A stretch of DNA of 64,000 nt from Trebonia sp963771985. Lineage in GTDB: Bacteria > Actinomycetota > Actinomycetes > Streptosporangiales > Streptosporangiaceae. The notes beneath the pieces are model-generated. The model searched no databases, was not told where the DNA came from, and saw only the letters and a list, made by a program, of their open reading frames with translations. Location of the stretch: contig CAVYVO010000028.1 in NCBI GenBank assembly GCA_963771985.1, forward strand, positions 248,001-312,000, written 5' to 3'. How positions within the stretch are numbered: position 1 is the stretch's first letter; every line of letters begins with the position of its first letter. A program made the position numbers and the translations under genes. Of the stretch, positions 55,081 to 63,967 are shown one piece after another.

Positions 55081-55708
55081 CGGCGGTGACTCTACCCTCC
55101 GTGGCTGGAAGCAGGGCATCGTCACCTGCCCGGCGTACACGCCCGGGCCGCGGCTGCTACCCGGGTGAAGTCCGGCTCGCCACGCAGATCAGGTGATACT
55201 GCGTGATGCACCAAACCGCAAGACGCACAAAAGCATGCGCGGCCTAATCGGCAGGGCCGCTCGTACTCTCGAGCGGCTCTAACACGGTGTCACGATCGCT
55301 GTTGCGGCCAGCACGCGAGATCCGCCTTATTGCTCGGCAACCAAGTTGCCGAGATGGCCGTCCAACGCCACGCCGAACCGAATGATCTGCATCCGGCGAC
55401 GCGCCTGTCTTCGTGGCGAGACGCCCGCACATGCGAATAGAGGACGTTGTTCTTGCACATGCTTATGCGCCGATCAGCATGCACATTCGCTATCGGCAAT
55501 CTCGTCGGAGGTGGCGGGCCAGGCGCTTGACCCAATTCTGAGGCGGCCTCCCTGCCGACTCGGTACCGCTTGCAGGTGGTGGTCGCATGGCGGTTGAGCG
55601 GCACAGAACAACCGGTTACGTGCCGGGCGGCGCACCCCTGGGCCGACTCGCTCGGGCCCGGTGACGTAACGTCGTTGGGGCCACCTCTTCAACCCCGAGG
55701 AGAACCCC
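55081..55708. other. No gene recognised
   Basis: Divergent region between the winged-helix gene and the hydrolase gene. Only short shadow frames. The last 60 bases hold the hydrolase promoter area and its AGGAGAA ribosome-binding site. Confidence 0.45.
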
Positions 55709-56413
55709 ATGCCTGGTCCCACCGTCGTCCTCGTCCACGGCGCCTTCGCCGACGCATCCGGGTTCGCGGGAGTGATCCGCGAGCTCGAGAGCGCCGGCCA
55801 CACGGCGCTCGCCCCGCCGAACCCGTTGCGAGGGGTCGCCTTCGACGCCAGCGTCGTCAGCGACGTGGTCAAGGCCATCGACGGCCCGGTCGTGCTGGTC
55901 GGGCATTCCTACGGAGGCGCCGTGATCACCCAGGCGTCCGCCGGCCTGGAGAACGTGACCGGCCTGGTCTTTCTCGCGGCGTTCGGGCTGGAGGTGGGCG
56001 AGAGCTGCGCGAGCGTGCAGCAGCCGTTCCCGCCGCCGCTGCTCGCCAAGACGGCCGCCCCGACCCCCTACGACGCGCCCGGCGCCGCGGGCGGTCCCGA
56101 CCTGTACGTCCAGAAGGACGGGTTCCGGGAGACGTTCTGCGCCGACGTGCCGGTGGACATGGCCGATGTCATGTTCGTGACCCAGCGCCCGCTCGCGGTC
56201 GCGGCGCTCAACGAGAACGCCACCGCGGCGGGCTGGAAGAGCAAGCCGTCCTGGTTCCTGGTCTCCGAGCACGACAACGCGATCTCGCCGGACGCGGAAC
56301 GGTTCATGGCGCAGCGGATGGGCGCCACGACCGACACCATTGACGGCTCGCACACCGCGTTCATCGCGAAGCCGGTCGCCGTGGCCACGTTCATCCGGCA
56401 GGCGCTGCGGTGA
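55709..56413 (+). CDS. Alpha/beta hydrolase
   Basis: 234 residues. HGAF oxyanion motif in VVLVHGAFADASGFAGV, nucleophile in VLVGHSYGGAVITQA (Ser about residue 69), late Asp region LVSEHDNAISP and final His in DGSHTAFIAKP. It resembles the small esterases common in actinobacteria. No signal peptide. GAGGAGAACCCC precedes the ATG. Confidence 0.92.
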   Translation: MPGPTVVLVHGAFADASGFAGVIRELESAGHTALAPPNPLRGVAFDASVVSDVVKAIDGPVVLVGHSYGGAVITQASAGLENVTGLVFLAAFGLEVGESCASVQQPFPPPLLAKTAAPTPYDAPGAAGGPDLYVQKDGFRETFCADVPVDMADVMFVTQRPLAVAALNENATAAGWKSKPSWFLVSEHDNAISPDAERFMAQRMGATTDTIDGSHTAFIAKPVAVATFIRQALR

Positions 56414-56640
56414 CCTCGTAGACCGAGATGTGGTCCTGGCTCTCCCCGGTGAACGGGCCGCGGTCCCAGTCCTGGTAGCGCTCCCGCAGCCGCAGGCCGG
56501 GCCAGCCGGACCATCAGATCCAGTTCACTCGCCCAGCAGTAGCGCAGACGTAGCGGCCGCAGCGCGGTGCCCGCTCGCCGAACGTCACTCGCTGGCAGGT
56601 GACGGCCTGCGCCACCGGGTCGTCGGTCAGGAACTCCATC
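56396..56640 (-). pseudogene. Methyltransferase C-terminal remnant
   Basis: Pieces in two frames read AVTCQRVTFGER, LRPLRLRYCWASELDLMVRL and LRLRERYQDWDRGPFTGESQ with DHISVYE. This is the typical last strand of class I methyltransferases. The Rossmann part is gone, and a frameshift lies near 56520. It overlaps the end of the hydrolase gene. Confidence 0.6.
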
Positions 56641-56980
56641 GCTGACCGAGTCCTCGGTCAGCGCGCGGGTGGCGACCGAACCTATGGTCTCGCGTTCACC
56701 AGGCCTGTGCCGAGCGACGCCTGTCCCACTCTTCTGCCGCATGGCGCGCGTCAGGTCGTGCGTCGTCTCGCGTCGCGGCATCGCTCGACTGGCGGCCTGG
56801 TAGTCGACCCCTACTGACAACCGTCAGCCAAACTGCTCATGCAAGGTGCATTCCGAAGGTTGGGCGGTTCGGCATCACGCTTAGTGACTGTCGAGGTCGA
56901 AGAGAACGCGCACAGTCCCGCCGTAGTAATAGGACAACGCGCTAGGGGCGTTTGTCCTGCGGGGATGTGGTTGATGCGGG

Positions 56981-57040
56981 GACGTCCTCCTGGTGCGATA
57001 GTCCGGGCTTGGTGTCCCAATCGCAGAAGGAGGACGTCCT
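56981..57040 (+). ncRNA. Leader hairpin of the IS110 element (bridge-RNA candidate)
   Basis: GGACGTCCTCCTGGTGCGAT (56981-57000) pairs with 57021-57040 over 18 of 20 positions, with a 20-base loop. The 3' arm contains the AAGGAGG ribosome-binding site and ends at the GTG start. IS110 elements encode a structured bridge RNA in the 5' non-coding end; this hairpin is a candidate for part of it or for translation control. Confidence 0.5.
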
Positions 57041-58489
57041 GTGAGCAAGGGTAGCGGCATGACGCGGGGTGACCGGCGGCGGAATGCGCGGCGGGAGCGG
57101 CTGCGGGGGATGCTGCCGCGTGATGGCGCGGTGATCGGCATCGATCTGGGGGATGAGAAGCAGGCGATCGCGGTCGTTGATCATGATGTGCGGGTGCTGG
57201 CTCGCAAGACGGTGCGGGTGAAGGCGTTCCGGCTGGGTGAGGCGCTGGACTGGGCGGTGGCGCAGGCGCGGGCGAAGGGGTTCGGGCAGGTGGCGGTGGC
57301 GTGCGAGCCGACCGGGGCGCGGTGGTTGCAAGTGCAGCGGCTGTGCGCGGAGCGGGGGCTGCCGCTGGTGTGCATCCAGCCGCTGGTCAGCCATATCGCC
57401 CGGGAGCAGCAGGATTACACGACGCATAAGAGTGATGAGTCGGACTGCGTGATGATCGCCCGGCTGGCTATCGAGCTGCACTGCTATATCCCGGAGGAGC
57501 TGGATGAGGCGTGGGCGCAGCTGCGGCACCTGGGCCGGCGGCGCGCCCAGCTGATCACGTCGGCGACCGCGTTGGTGCAGCGGGTCCGGGATTTCCTGTC
57601 GGTGGCCTGGCCGGTGGCGCCTGAGGCGTGCGCTCACCCGTTTGAGTCGGTGACCTGGCTGGCGGCGGTGCAGGCAGTGACGTCGCGGTGCGGCGGGCAG
57701 CCGGAAAAGCTGGCCGCCATCGGGCTGGCGGAATTCACCGCCCTGGTCCGCCAGGCCGTGGCCGGGTGGGGCGGCCAGCGGCCCGCCAGCCTGGTATGCC
57801 GGGCCGTGTTCGCCGCGCTGGCCAGCACCGAGGGGGTGGTGGCATCCCACCGGCGGGCGCTGCTGCGGCGGTGCGCCGATGAGCTGGGTGACCTGCAGCG
57901 GACCCGCGCCCGGCTGCGGGCCGTGGAGGCCGACATGGCCGCCGTGCTGGGCGAGCTCGGCCTGTCCCGGCTGGCGGACATCCCCGGGCTGACCGCTGTC
58001 GGCGCGGCGGCGATCTTGGCCGAGACCGGTGATCCCCGCCGGTATGACAGCTCATCATCGCTGGTCAAGCATGCCGGGTCATCGCTGGCCAGGCATGCCG
58101 GGCTGTCCCCGTCCGGTAACGCCTCCGGCGCTTTTGAGGGCCAGGCGCACATCTCCCGCCGCGGCCGGCCCGGCCTGCGGCTGACCGTGTGGCGCGCGAT
58201 CTGGCCGCTGCTCATCCACAACCCGGTGATGGCCGCCAAGTACCAGGCGATGACCCAGGCCGCCGATGCCGCAGCTGCCGCGCAGGCACCGTCCGGGACG
58301 GGATCACGGCAGGCCAGCTCGGCGGCCGCGGCCCGGGCGCGGCGCGCGAAGGCCCGGGTCGCGTGCGCCGCCTCGCTGCTGCGCTGGATCTACTCCATGG
58401 TCGTCCACGACACCGGCTGGGATCCTGACGTCGCCTCCGGCGCCGCCAGCTGCCAGCACGCCCCCCGGCACCAGGCGGAGGCCGCCTGA
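57041..58489 (+). CDS. IS110-family transposase
   Basis: 482 residues. The N-terminal RuvC-like DEDD domain shows GAVIGIDLGDEKQAIAVVDH (first Asp), VACEPTGARWLQVQ (Glu) and KSDESDCVMIARLA (Asp pair). The C-terminal Tnp20 domain shows ADIPGLTAVGAAAILAETGD and SRRGRPGLRLTVWRAIWPL, with the catalytic Ser expected in the GLSPSGNASG region. A 24-bp tandem duplication (58055-58102) doubles SSLVKHAG as SSLVKHAG-SSLARHAG right before that Ser motif. The Ala-rich C-terminus is longer than usual. GTG start. Confidence 0.93.
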   Translation: MSKGSGMTRGDRRRNARRERLRGMLPRDGAVIGIDLGDEKQAIAVVDHDVRVLARKTVRVKAFRLGEALDWAVAQARAKGFGQVAVACEPTGARWLQVQRLCAERGLPLVCIQPLVSHIAREQQDYTTHKSDESDCVMIARLAIELHCYIPEELDEAWAQLRHLGRRRAQLITSATALVQRVRDFLSVAWPVAPEACAHPFESVTWLAAVQAVTSRCGGQPEKLAAIGLAEFTALVRQAVAGWGGQRPASLVCRAVFAALASTEGVVASHRRALLRRCADELGDLQRTRARLRAVEADMAAVLGELGLSRLADIPGLTAVGAAAILAETGDPRRYDSSSSLVKHAGSSLARHAGLSPSGNASGAFEGQAHISRRGRPGLRLTVWRAIWPLLIHNPVMAAKYQAMTQAADAAAAAQAPSGTGSRQASSAAAARARRAKARVACAASLLRWIYSMVVHDTGWDPDVASGAASCQHAPRHQAEAA

Positions 58490-58806
58490 GCAGCGCTTCT
58501 GTTAGGCGCCATTCTTTCTGAGCATGTAAGCGCGGGTTGGCGTCGTTCAGCGTGAGCGTGCCGGCCTCGGGCCGGCGGCGGATTCCCGTTTCCGTGCGCG
58601 ACGACACCGTGAGCACCGGGCGGCCCGCTGCCGGTCACGGCGCTGCGGCGGTGCCCGCGGGATGCTCATCGTGTCGTTTCCCCTGCCGGTGGCCGGTTCG
58701 GGTTGCAGGGCCGCGGGCAGCCTGGCAGCCTGCAACACGAGCTGCCCCTGGCGGCGGGCGCCGCCCGCCGGGGACCGTAGATCCGTGACCGGGAAGGACT
58801 GCCTCG
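58490..58806. other. No gene; possible left end of the DUF6431 element
   Basis: Contains TGCTCATCGTG at 58663-58673, the same motif repeated at 59577 and 59601, and TGCAACACGAG at 58732, like TGCAACACCTC at 59683. Otherwise nothing recognised. It also includes the unknown 3' end of the IS110 element. Confidence 0.4.
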
Positions 58807-59412
58807 ATGCTGCTGTGCGCCGATGCGGGTGCCGTGTCCGCGGACCTGGCGTCTGGCGTGCTCGCCTGCCCCTCGTGCGGGACCGGGCGGCTCCGCCCAT
58901 GGGGCTACGGGCGGGAGCGGGCGATCCGGGTGCAGGGCGGCGGGTGCCGCCGGCTGCGGCCACGGCGCGGCCGGTGCCGCTCATGCGAGGCGACGCACAT
59001 CCTGCTCCCGTCGTGGGCGGCGCCCGGGCGCGCGGACGCCGTGGGCGTGATCGCGCGTGCGGCCGCCGCATCGGCGCTGCACGGCACGGGCGCTGTCCGG
59101 CTCGGCGCGGAACTGGGCGTCCCGGCCGCGACCGTGCGGGGCTGGCTGCGCCGCCTCCGGGCGCGGGCCGGCCAGATGCTGGCCGAAGCGACGGCTGAAT
59201 TCGGCCGTCTCGTCGCCGTCATCGAGACCCCGGAGGGCCGTGATCCCTCCCCGCCGGGCCCGGCAGGATCGCCGCTGGGCGACGCGCTGGCCCTCGTCAT
59301 CGCGTGCGCGCTCGCCGCGGTCACCTGGCACGGCCGGGCGGACTCGGACATGGACGCGCTGATCGGCCGGTTCGGCCTTGCCGCCGCCCTCGCGCCAGCG
59401 CCCGGAAGCTGA
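58807..59412 (+). CDS. DUF6431 zinc-ribbon/HTH protein
   Basis: 201 residues. Zinc ribbon LACPSCGTGRLRPWGYGRER, then RRLRPRRGRCRSCEATHILL (C-P-x-C ... C-x-x-C), then an HTH RLGAELGVPAATVRGWLRRL. This is the usual build of transposon-linked DNA-binding proteins that resemble the front half of a transposase. A long partner gene is expected downstream but is not there. A helix near the end is hydrophobic. Role: probably DNA recognition for a lost or trans-acting transposase (inference). Confidence 0.78.
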   Translation: MLLCADAGAVSADLASGVLACPSCGTGRLRPWGYGRERAIRVQGGGCRRLRPRRGRCRSCEATHILLPSWAAPGRADAVGVIARAAAASALHGTGAVRLGAELGVPAATVRGWLRRLRARAGQMLAEATAEFGRLVAVIETPEGRDPSPPGPAGSPLGDALALVIACALAAVTWHGRADSDMDALIGRFGLAAALAPAPGS

Positions 59413-59576
59413 TCCCGCAGCCCCGTCCCGGGCATCCTCGTGCCCGGAACCGGCCCGCGACACTCATCATGGGCACCCGGCGGCATCCACCCCGCACAGC
59501 ACCGCCACCATGAACATCCCGGCGACACCGTGAGCATCACCGCACTCCTGCGCGCCCGAAATGCCCGTTTCCGGAC

Positions 59577-59614
59577 GCTCATCGTGAATGACGCCGCCAT
59601 GCTCATCGTGAATG
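59577..59614 (+). repeat. Tandem GCTCATCGTGAATG repeats
   Basis: Two perfect copies of a 14-bp repeat (59577-59590 and 59601-59614), start-to-start 24 bp, right after the DUF6431 gene. A partial copy lies before that gene at 58663. The pattern resembles transposase-binding sites at a mobile-element end. Confidence 0.6.
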
Positions 59615-59863
59615 TCGCGCATTCTCTCCAGGTCGCCGGGCTGTCGCATGACGTGGCGTTAGAACGATTCACGGAAAGGTTCTGCAACACCTCAGCCGCG
59701 TGTGGTGCATGTTGTCGTCGATGCTGAGAGCGCTACCATCGATAGACCTGCAACATATGCAACACTCTCAGCGCAGTCGGCGAAGATTGTCCGACCCTCC
59801 TACCTGCACCTTTCGCGAGGACGCGTTGCATGTCCGTTTTGCACCTGGAGAGAATGCGCGACA
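59613..59863. repeat. 251-bp inverted-repeat unit (MITE-like or recombination site)
   Basis: The two ends (59613-59633 and 59843-59863) are a perfect 21-bp inverted repeat, cores GCGCATTCTCTCC and GGAGAGAATGCGC. The interior has no long frame but holds several TGCAACA/TGTTGCA-type words (59683, 59751, 59760, 59826). No certain target duplication. It could be a miniature transposon or a resolvase/integrase site. Confidence 0.55.
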
Positions 59864-60809
59864 CGCTTCACGGCCCGCACCCCGAACCGGTGCCCTAGAC
59901 CTTCTCCCCGATGAGGGGAGAGCGAGCCCGCATCCGCCCCGAGGATCACCTCGCAGATAACCCTGGGCAGCTCTCCCCTGGTCGCCCGGACCTTCTCACC
60001 AGCCCGGTTGAACGCTGTAGGAGCAGGCCCGCCCGCACCCGCGGGCGGGCCCAGCCCGCTTGCACTACGTAGGGCGAGAAGACCCGGGTGACGGGCACCG
60101 CAACCGCGCCGCAGAACGGCCACCGGCCCGGCGCGGAATTCCCCATGCCCGCACCCGGCGAACGCCCGCCCCAACAGGGGCCAGCGTAGTAAAACCCCAG
60201 ATCAGAACTCATTCACCAAGACCACCAGAGACTCTCCGGAACCACTTGACACACCACTTCTTACGCTGGTTATCTGGAGTCCGTATTCGGGTGTCTACGC
60301 TGTAATTGCCGGGGGTTCCGGGACTTGGACCTGTGGCCATCGGCCGCACGCAGAACAGGCTGTACGGCGCAGGTGCCTGCGCGTCCTCACATGCCGCAGA
60401 GCGTGCGGATCGTCCAAGGCGGGCTGTCCAAGCCGGTCGAGGGTCCTGAACCACTGGAAGTCTTGGCGTTCCCACTGCATCGGTCATGCCCCGTTCAGGG
60501 AAAGTCAGTACGGCTCGTCGCACCGGTCCGCATCAAGGACGTTCATCCGGGCATCCGTCTCGTCCATCTCGTCCTCAAAGACGCCGTAAGGAGCTCCGCC
60601 CGATGTCCAGCCGACGACAAACATGCGACGGCCGCCAACACCGGCCCAGATCGGATCAGCCTGATCAGCGGTAGTTTCACGGACCGCCCGCGTGCTGGGC
60701 GACCGGATCGCCGCTTGCGCTGCCGGCTCACCGGGGCCACCTCCGATAATTGCTGCGCCCTGGGCCAGCCGGCATCGCCGGGCCGACGGTAAGGGCATGC
60801 CGGCAGCCG
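59864..60809. other. No gene recognised, one strong hairpin
   Basis: Short frames only. Apart from the hairpin at 60026-60051 I see no family, RNA or clear repeat. Confidence 0.4.
60026..60051. terminator. Strong GC hairpin
   Basis: GGCCCGCCCGC and GCGGGCGGGCC form a perfect 11-bp stem with a 4-base loop. No gene ends nearby, so it may terminate transcripts of a decayed gene. Confidence 0.45.
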
Positions 60810-61076
60810 AGACCGATCCTGCTCAACAGCCGCGGCACCCGCGCCGCCTGCGGCACCTTCGCCGACACGGGGGCGTGCCGATCATCCGGCCGCGTCCCCA
60901 CATGCTCAGGCACGCCTTCGTCACCACCAGTTGGATGCCGGAATGGACCTGCGCGATGTCCAGGTCGTCGCCCGGTACGCCCACCCCGCGTCAGCATGCG
61001 CTATGACCGGGCCCCGTAAGGGTCTTGACCGGGCCCCGGCTGCATTCTCGCCGCCTACCTGGCCTCCGGCACCTGA
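60810..61076 (+). pseudogene. Tyrosine integrase remnant, multiple frameshifts
   Basis: Fragments in changing frames: RPILLNSRGTR, LRRHGGVPIIRPRPHMLRHA with FVTT (H-x-x-R box), LDAGMDLRDVQVVARYAHP (second His) and a short MTGPR/LDRAP tail ending AAYLASGT and a stop. Order and spacing match the catalytic domain of an actinobacterial phage integrase. At least three frame changes, and a damaged Tyr region (TGCGCTATGACC). Confidence 0.65.
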
Positions 61077-61538
61077 CGCCGCAGCGTCTCCCGTGACATG
61101 AGCTACGGGAGACGTCCAGCATTGCCGAATTGAGGGTGTCTCCCATTCGAGTATCTATGCATCGCACGGCATGCTTATTTGCCCATCTGGTTGACTCGGG
61201 CTGTGCTTTAGCGGAGGCAGAGATGACGCGACTGGATCAGCTCGGCCCAGTAGCAGTGATGGTGGTCTTCGTTCCTGCCCCGGGATGGTGAGGACGACGT
61301 TGCCGCGGATGCGATGCTGGCGCAGGTCGCTCGGGATGGCGGCCGTGCCGACCCGGCTGGCTGGCCATCCCCTGCCATCGGCTGCTGGCCGGATATGGGA
61401 GCCCGGTGAGACGCGCCGGCAAACGGCCCGGCCGAGCAATATCTGCCTTCGATGTGGGTGGCCGACTGGAGCATGATGATGTCGCCGTCATGCACCCGGA
61501 TCTGGATGATCCGGGACGGATGCGTTGCGTGATAAAAT
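61077..61538. other. No gene recognised
   Basis: Between the integrase remnant and the lectin stop codon. No family or RNA seen. Confidence 0.4.
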
Positions 61539-62591
61539 TTAAGGCATCCAATGCAGTTCCGCGACATGGCTGTTATCATCTCTATAGATAACATGTTGCG
61601 TGCCTTGCGTTTCAAAGGCGTACCCTCGCGGTTCAGCATAGACGGCCGGGGAACCACCGGCAATGCTTGTCAAATCGCTATGATGCCAGCCAACGCCATC
61701 CCGCCACAGTTCATGGATGTGGTTATCGGCACCCAAGTAGTTAACGTGCTGAGTGCCGGAGAACACGTAACCCACGGGTGCCGAATTGGATTCCGGACTG
61801 CCCGTAACAGCCGTCAGGTCATTGTGATGCCAGCCGCTACTATTCCACCACAGCTCATGTACATGATTGTCGAGGCCCACGTAGTTCACGTGCTGGGTAG
61901 CCTCGGACGCGAGTACGTAACCAGATGCGTCCCGATTTCCTTGCGCAAGCGGAGCGCCCGTGGCGGCGGTCAAGTCATTGTGGTGCCACCCGGTGCTGTC
62001 CCACCGGAGCTCGTAGACGTGGGCATCCATGCCTACGTAGGTGACGTGCTGAGTGCCTTGCGCGGGAAACACATAGCCGCTTGGATTAGCCGAGGATAGC
62101 GGAGCGCCGGTGGCGTCCGTCAAGTCGCTGTGATGCCAGCCATTGCTATCCCACCATAGTTCCTGTATGTGCCCATATTCGTCTGGGAAATTCACATGCT
62201 GAGTACCCTGCGCCGGAAATGCGTACCCGGTAGCACCGCCTGTATATGTACCGCCGGTGCCGGCCGCCTGCGACATGTTCGTGTAATGCCAGCCGTGATC
62301 ATCCCGCCAAAGTTCCAGGATCCCAAATGCTTCGCCCATGTAGGGTACGTGCTGGGTGCAGCGAAATATGTACCCGCCTTCGGTGTTGACCGCGTTGGGA
62401 GCGCCGGCGGCACTCGTCAAGTCGTTGTAATGCCACCCATTGCTATCCCACAATAGTTCGTGTATGTGAAAGTCGGCACCGACGTAAGTCACATGCTGGG
62501 TGCCCTGCGCCTCGAACACGTATCCGCTCGGCCTCGATCCACCCGCAGGAGCACCTGTGGCCAGGGTGAGATCATTGAGATGCCAGCTCAT
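61539..62591 (-). CDS. Seven-repeat beta-propeller lectin-like protein
   Basis: 350 residues from ATG 62591 (MSWHLNDLTLATGAPAGG), with GGGGAGG upstream. It consists almost wholly of seven repeats of about 50 residues with the consensus GWHHNDLTAATGAP, then SGYVF, GTQHVNYVG and HIHELWWDS. Blade 1 starts at the N-terminus and blade 7 ends at the last residue, as in a closed seven-bladed propeller. The Trp/His/Glu-rich consensus resembles fucose-binding PLL-type lectins of bacteria. No signal peptide. Lower GC than its neighbours, so it was perhaps acquired. A sugar-binding role is inference. Confidence 0.85.
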   Translation of the reverse strand: MSWHLNDLTLATGAPAGGSRPSGYVFEAQGTQHVTYVGADFHIHELLWDSNGWHYNDLTSAAGAPNAVNTEGGYIFRCTQHVPYMGEAFGILELWRDDHGWHYTNMSQAAGTGGTYTGGATGYAFPAQGTQHVNFPDEYGHIQELWWDSNGWHHSDLTDATGAPLSSANPSGYVFPAQGTQHVTYVGMDAHVYELRWDSTGWHHNDLTAATGAPLAQGNRDASGYVLASEATQHVNYVGLDNHVHELWWNSSGWHHNDLTAVTGSPESNSAPVGYVFSGTQHVNYLGADNHIHELWRDGVGWHHSDLTSIAGGSPAVYAEPRGYAFETQGTQHVIYRDDNSHVAELHWMP

Positions 62592-62763
62592 ACTTGCCTC
62601 CCCGACAAGCTGCGCGAGCGATGAATGTACTCGGTACACCAGCGCCCGGAATCCTACAGCACTTCGCTTCATGCGGCTGCGGCTCCATCGATCACCTGCA
62701 TGATCGGGCATTATGTAGCCCGAAGGGCGCAGGTGACCGAAGGTCACCCACATAATGCCGCTG

Positions 62764-63198
62764 TCAGGTGCTTGTTGACTGGCTGATCTCCACCATGTGA
62801 CCGTCTGGGTCCCGTAGGAAGCAACGGATCTCCGTGCCCCAGTCATGCGGCGGGGTAAGGAAGGTCGCGCCCCGCGACCGCAGTGCCTCATAGACCGCCC
62901 GGCAGTCGGCAACCCGCAGTGTCATGGCGTGACTGACCCGATCAGCGTCAGGGGGCGGCGCGAAGACCACGGTGGGCTTGTCAGCAGTCGGGCCGCCCCC
63001 GCTCACCAGTAGGAGCCAGGCGCCGGCAAGGCGCAGCACCACGCTCGTTCCGCCGTACTCGCGGTACAGCTCCGCGCCCAGCACATCCACCCAGAAATCA
63101 CGCGCCCGCGACGGGTCGGCGACTACCAGGATGTGCGTGACCGCGACATCATTCCCCAGCGGGCCCGCTGAGGGCTGCCGCTCCGTCATGTCATTCAT
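62764..63198 (-). CDS. VOC family protein
   Basis: 144 residues from ATG 63198 (MNDMTERQPSAGPLGNDVAV), with GGGGAGG seven bases before. Blocks: ARDFWVDVLGAELYREYGGT, DRVSHAMTLRVADCRAVYEA, LRSRGATFLTPPHDWGTEIR and CFLRDPDGHMVEISQ. The final H and E of DGHMVEI, with SHAM, are the usual metal ligands, so it may be an active dioxygenase or lyase-type member. Confidence 0.9.
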   Translation of the reverse strand: MNDMTERQPSAGPLGNDVAVTHILVVADPSRARDFWVDVLGAELYREYGGTSVVLRLAGAWLLLVSGGGPTADKPTVVFAPPPDADRVSHAMTLRVADCRAVYEALRSRGATFLTPPHDWGTEIRCFLRDPDGHMVEISQSTST

Positions 63199-63276
63199 CA
63201 AGGCCTCCCCGGCTGTGTACCGAATGTATCCGGCCGCCTATCTTGACCATGCGCGATCACAGTTTGCGGCCGTCCG

Positions 63277-63707
63277 TCAACACCGGCCGCGCCGCCGGAC
63301 GTCCTCATTTGCCGCCGACAGGTCTGGGTCGGCCGATCCGGAGCGGTGTTCGCGGGCGTAGGCGCCGAGCCGCTTGAGTTCACCGGCGTGGATGGCACAT
63401 CACCCTCGGCGCGAACGCCCACTCGAACAGGCGGCCGATCCTGCCTGCGCCGTCCCAGGTGATGGAAATCTGCCCGCGCGAAGTGCGCCCCGTCGAGGGA
63501 CCGGTGAAGGCGGCAACAGCGCTCAAGCCGGTCGGACCAGGCAAGGATCCGGCCCGGTTCGGGCTCAGCAATCTCCGTCCGGAACCGGCGTGGTGGTTCT
63601 CGGCCGACCCGCCTGACGAAGGCGGATCCGGGCCGGCTTTCACATCGCGGCCGCGGCGCCGCAGGACCGTGATAGGTGACCCGACGTTGCGGGGAACGGG
63701 TCAGCAA
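63277..63707 (-). pseudogene. SRPBCC (START/AHSA1-like) protein, frameshifted remnant
   Basis: Pieces in three frames read FRTEIAEPEPGRILAWSD, GPSTGRTSRGQISITWDGAG with RIGRLFEWAFAPRVM, and GELKRLGAYAREHRSGSADP with a stop. Together they follow the second half of actinobacterial polyketide-cyclase-like SRPBCC proteins. At least two frameshifts, so inactive. Confidence 0.65.
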
Positions 63708-63832
63708 CGGGCCGTGCGAGAAGGATGAATGAATCCCGCATGTTTTCGAAGAATCATCGTTATGGTCTTGTTAGCAGGCGTTGCCCGGGCTCGCGGCACG
63801 GCTAGATTTGGTGCCGTGATCGAGGAGGAATG

Positions 63833-63967
63833 ATGAACCACAACGTGACCCAGGGCGTCGGGGGCCCACTGGCCCGCATCGGCCGGCGGGTCGCCGCTAT
63901 CGTCGCCGAGTGCAACTACGCCGCGACCCGGGTGACCAGCTTGCGGAACACCCCAGCGCTTTTCTGA
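63833..63967 (+). CDS. Small conserved protein, 44 residues
   Basis: ATG 63833 with GAGGAGGA directly upstream. Reads MNHNVTQGVGGPLARIGRRV, then AAIVAECNYAATRVTSLRNT and PALF, stop. I know similar very short actinobacterial proteins with the A-E-C-N-Y-A motif; function unknown. Possibly an amphipathic helix. Confidence 0.65.
   Translation: MNHNVTQGVGGPLARIGRRVAAIVAECNYAATRVTSLRNTPALF

Noticed and set aside
60209..60523. 104-codon minus-strand frame
   Set aside because: Odd composition, no family, and overlaps competing short frames; probably non-coding.
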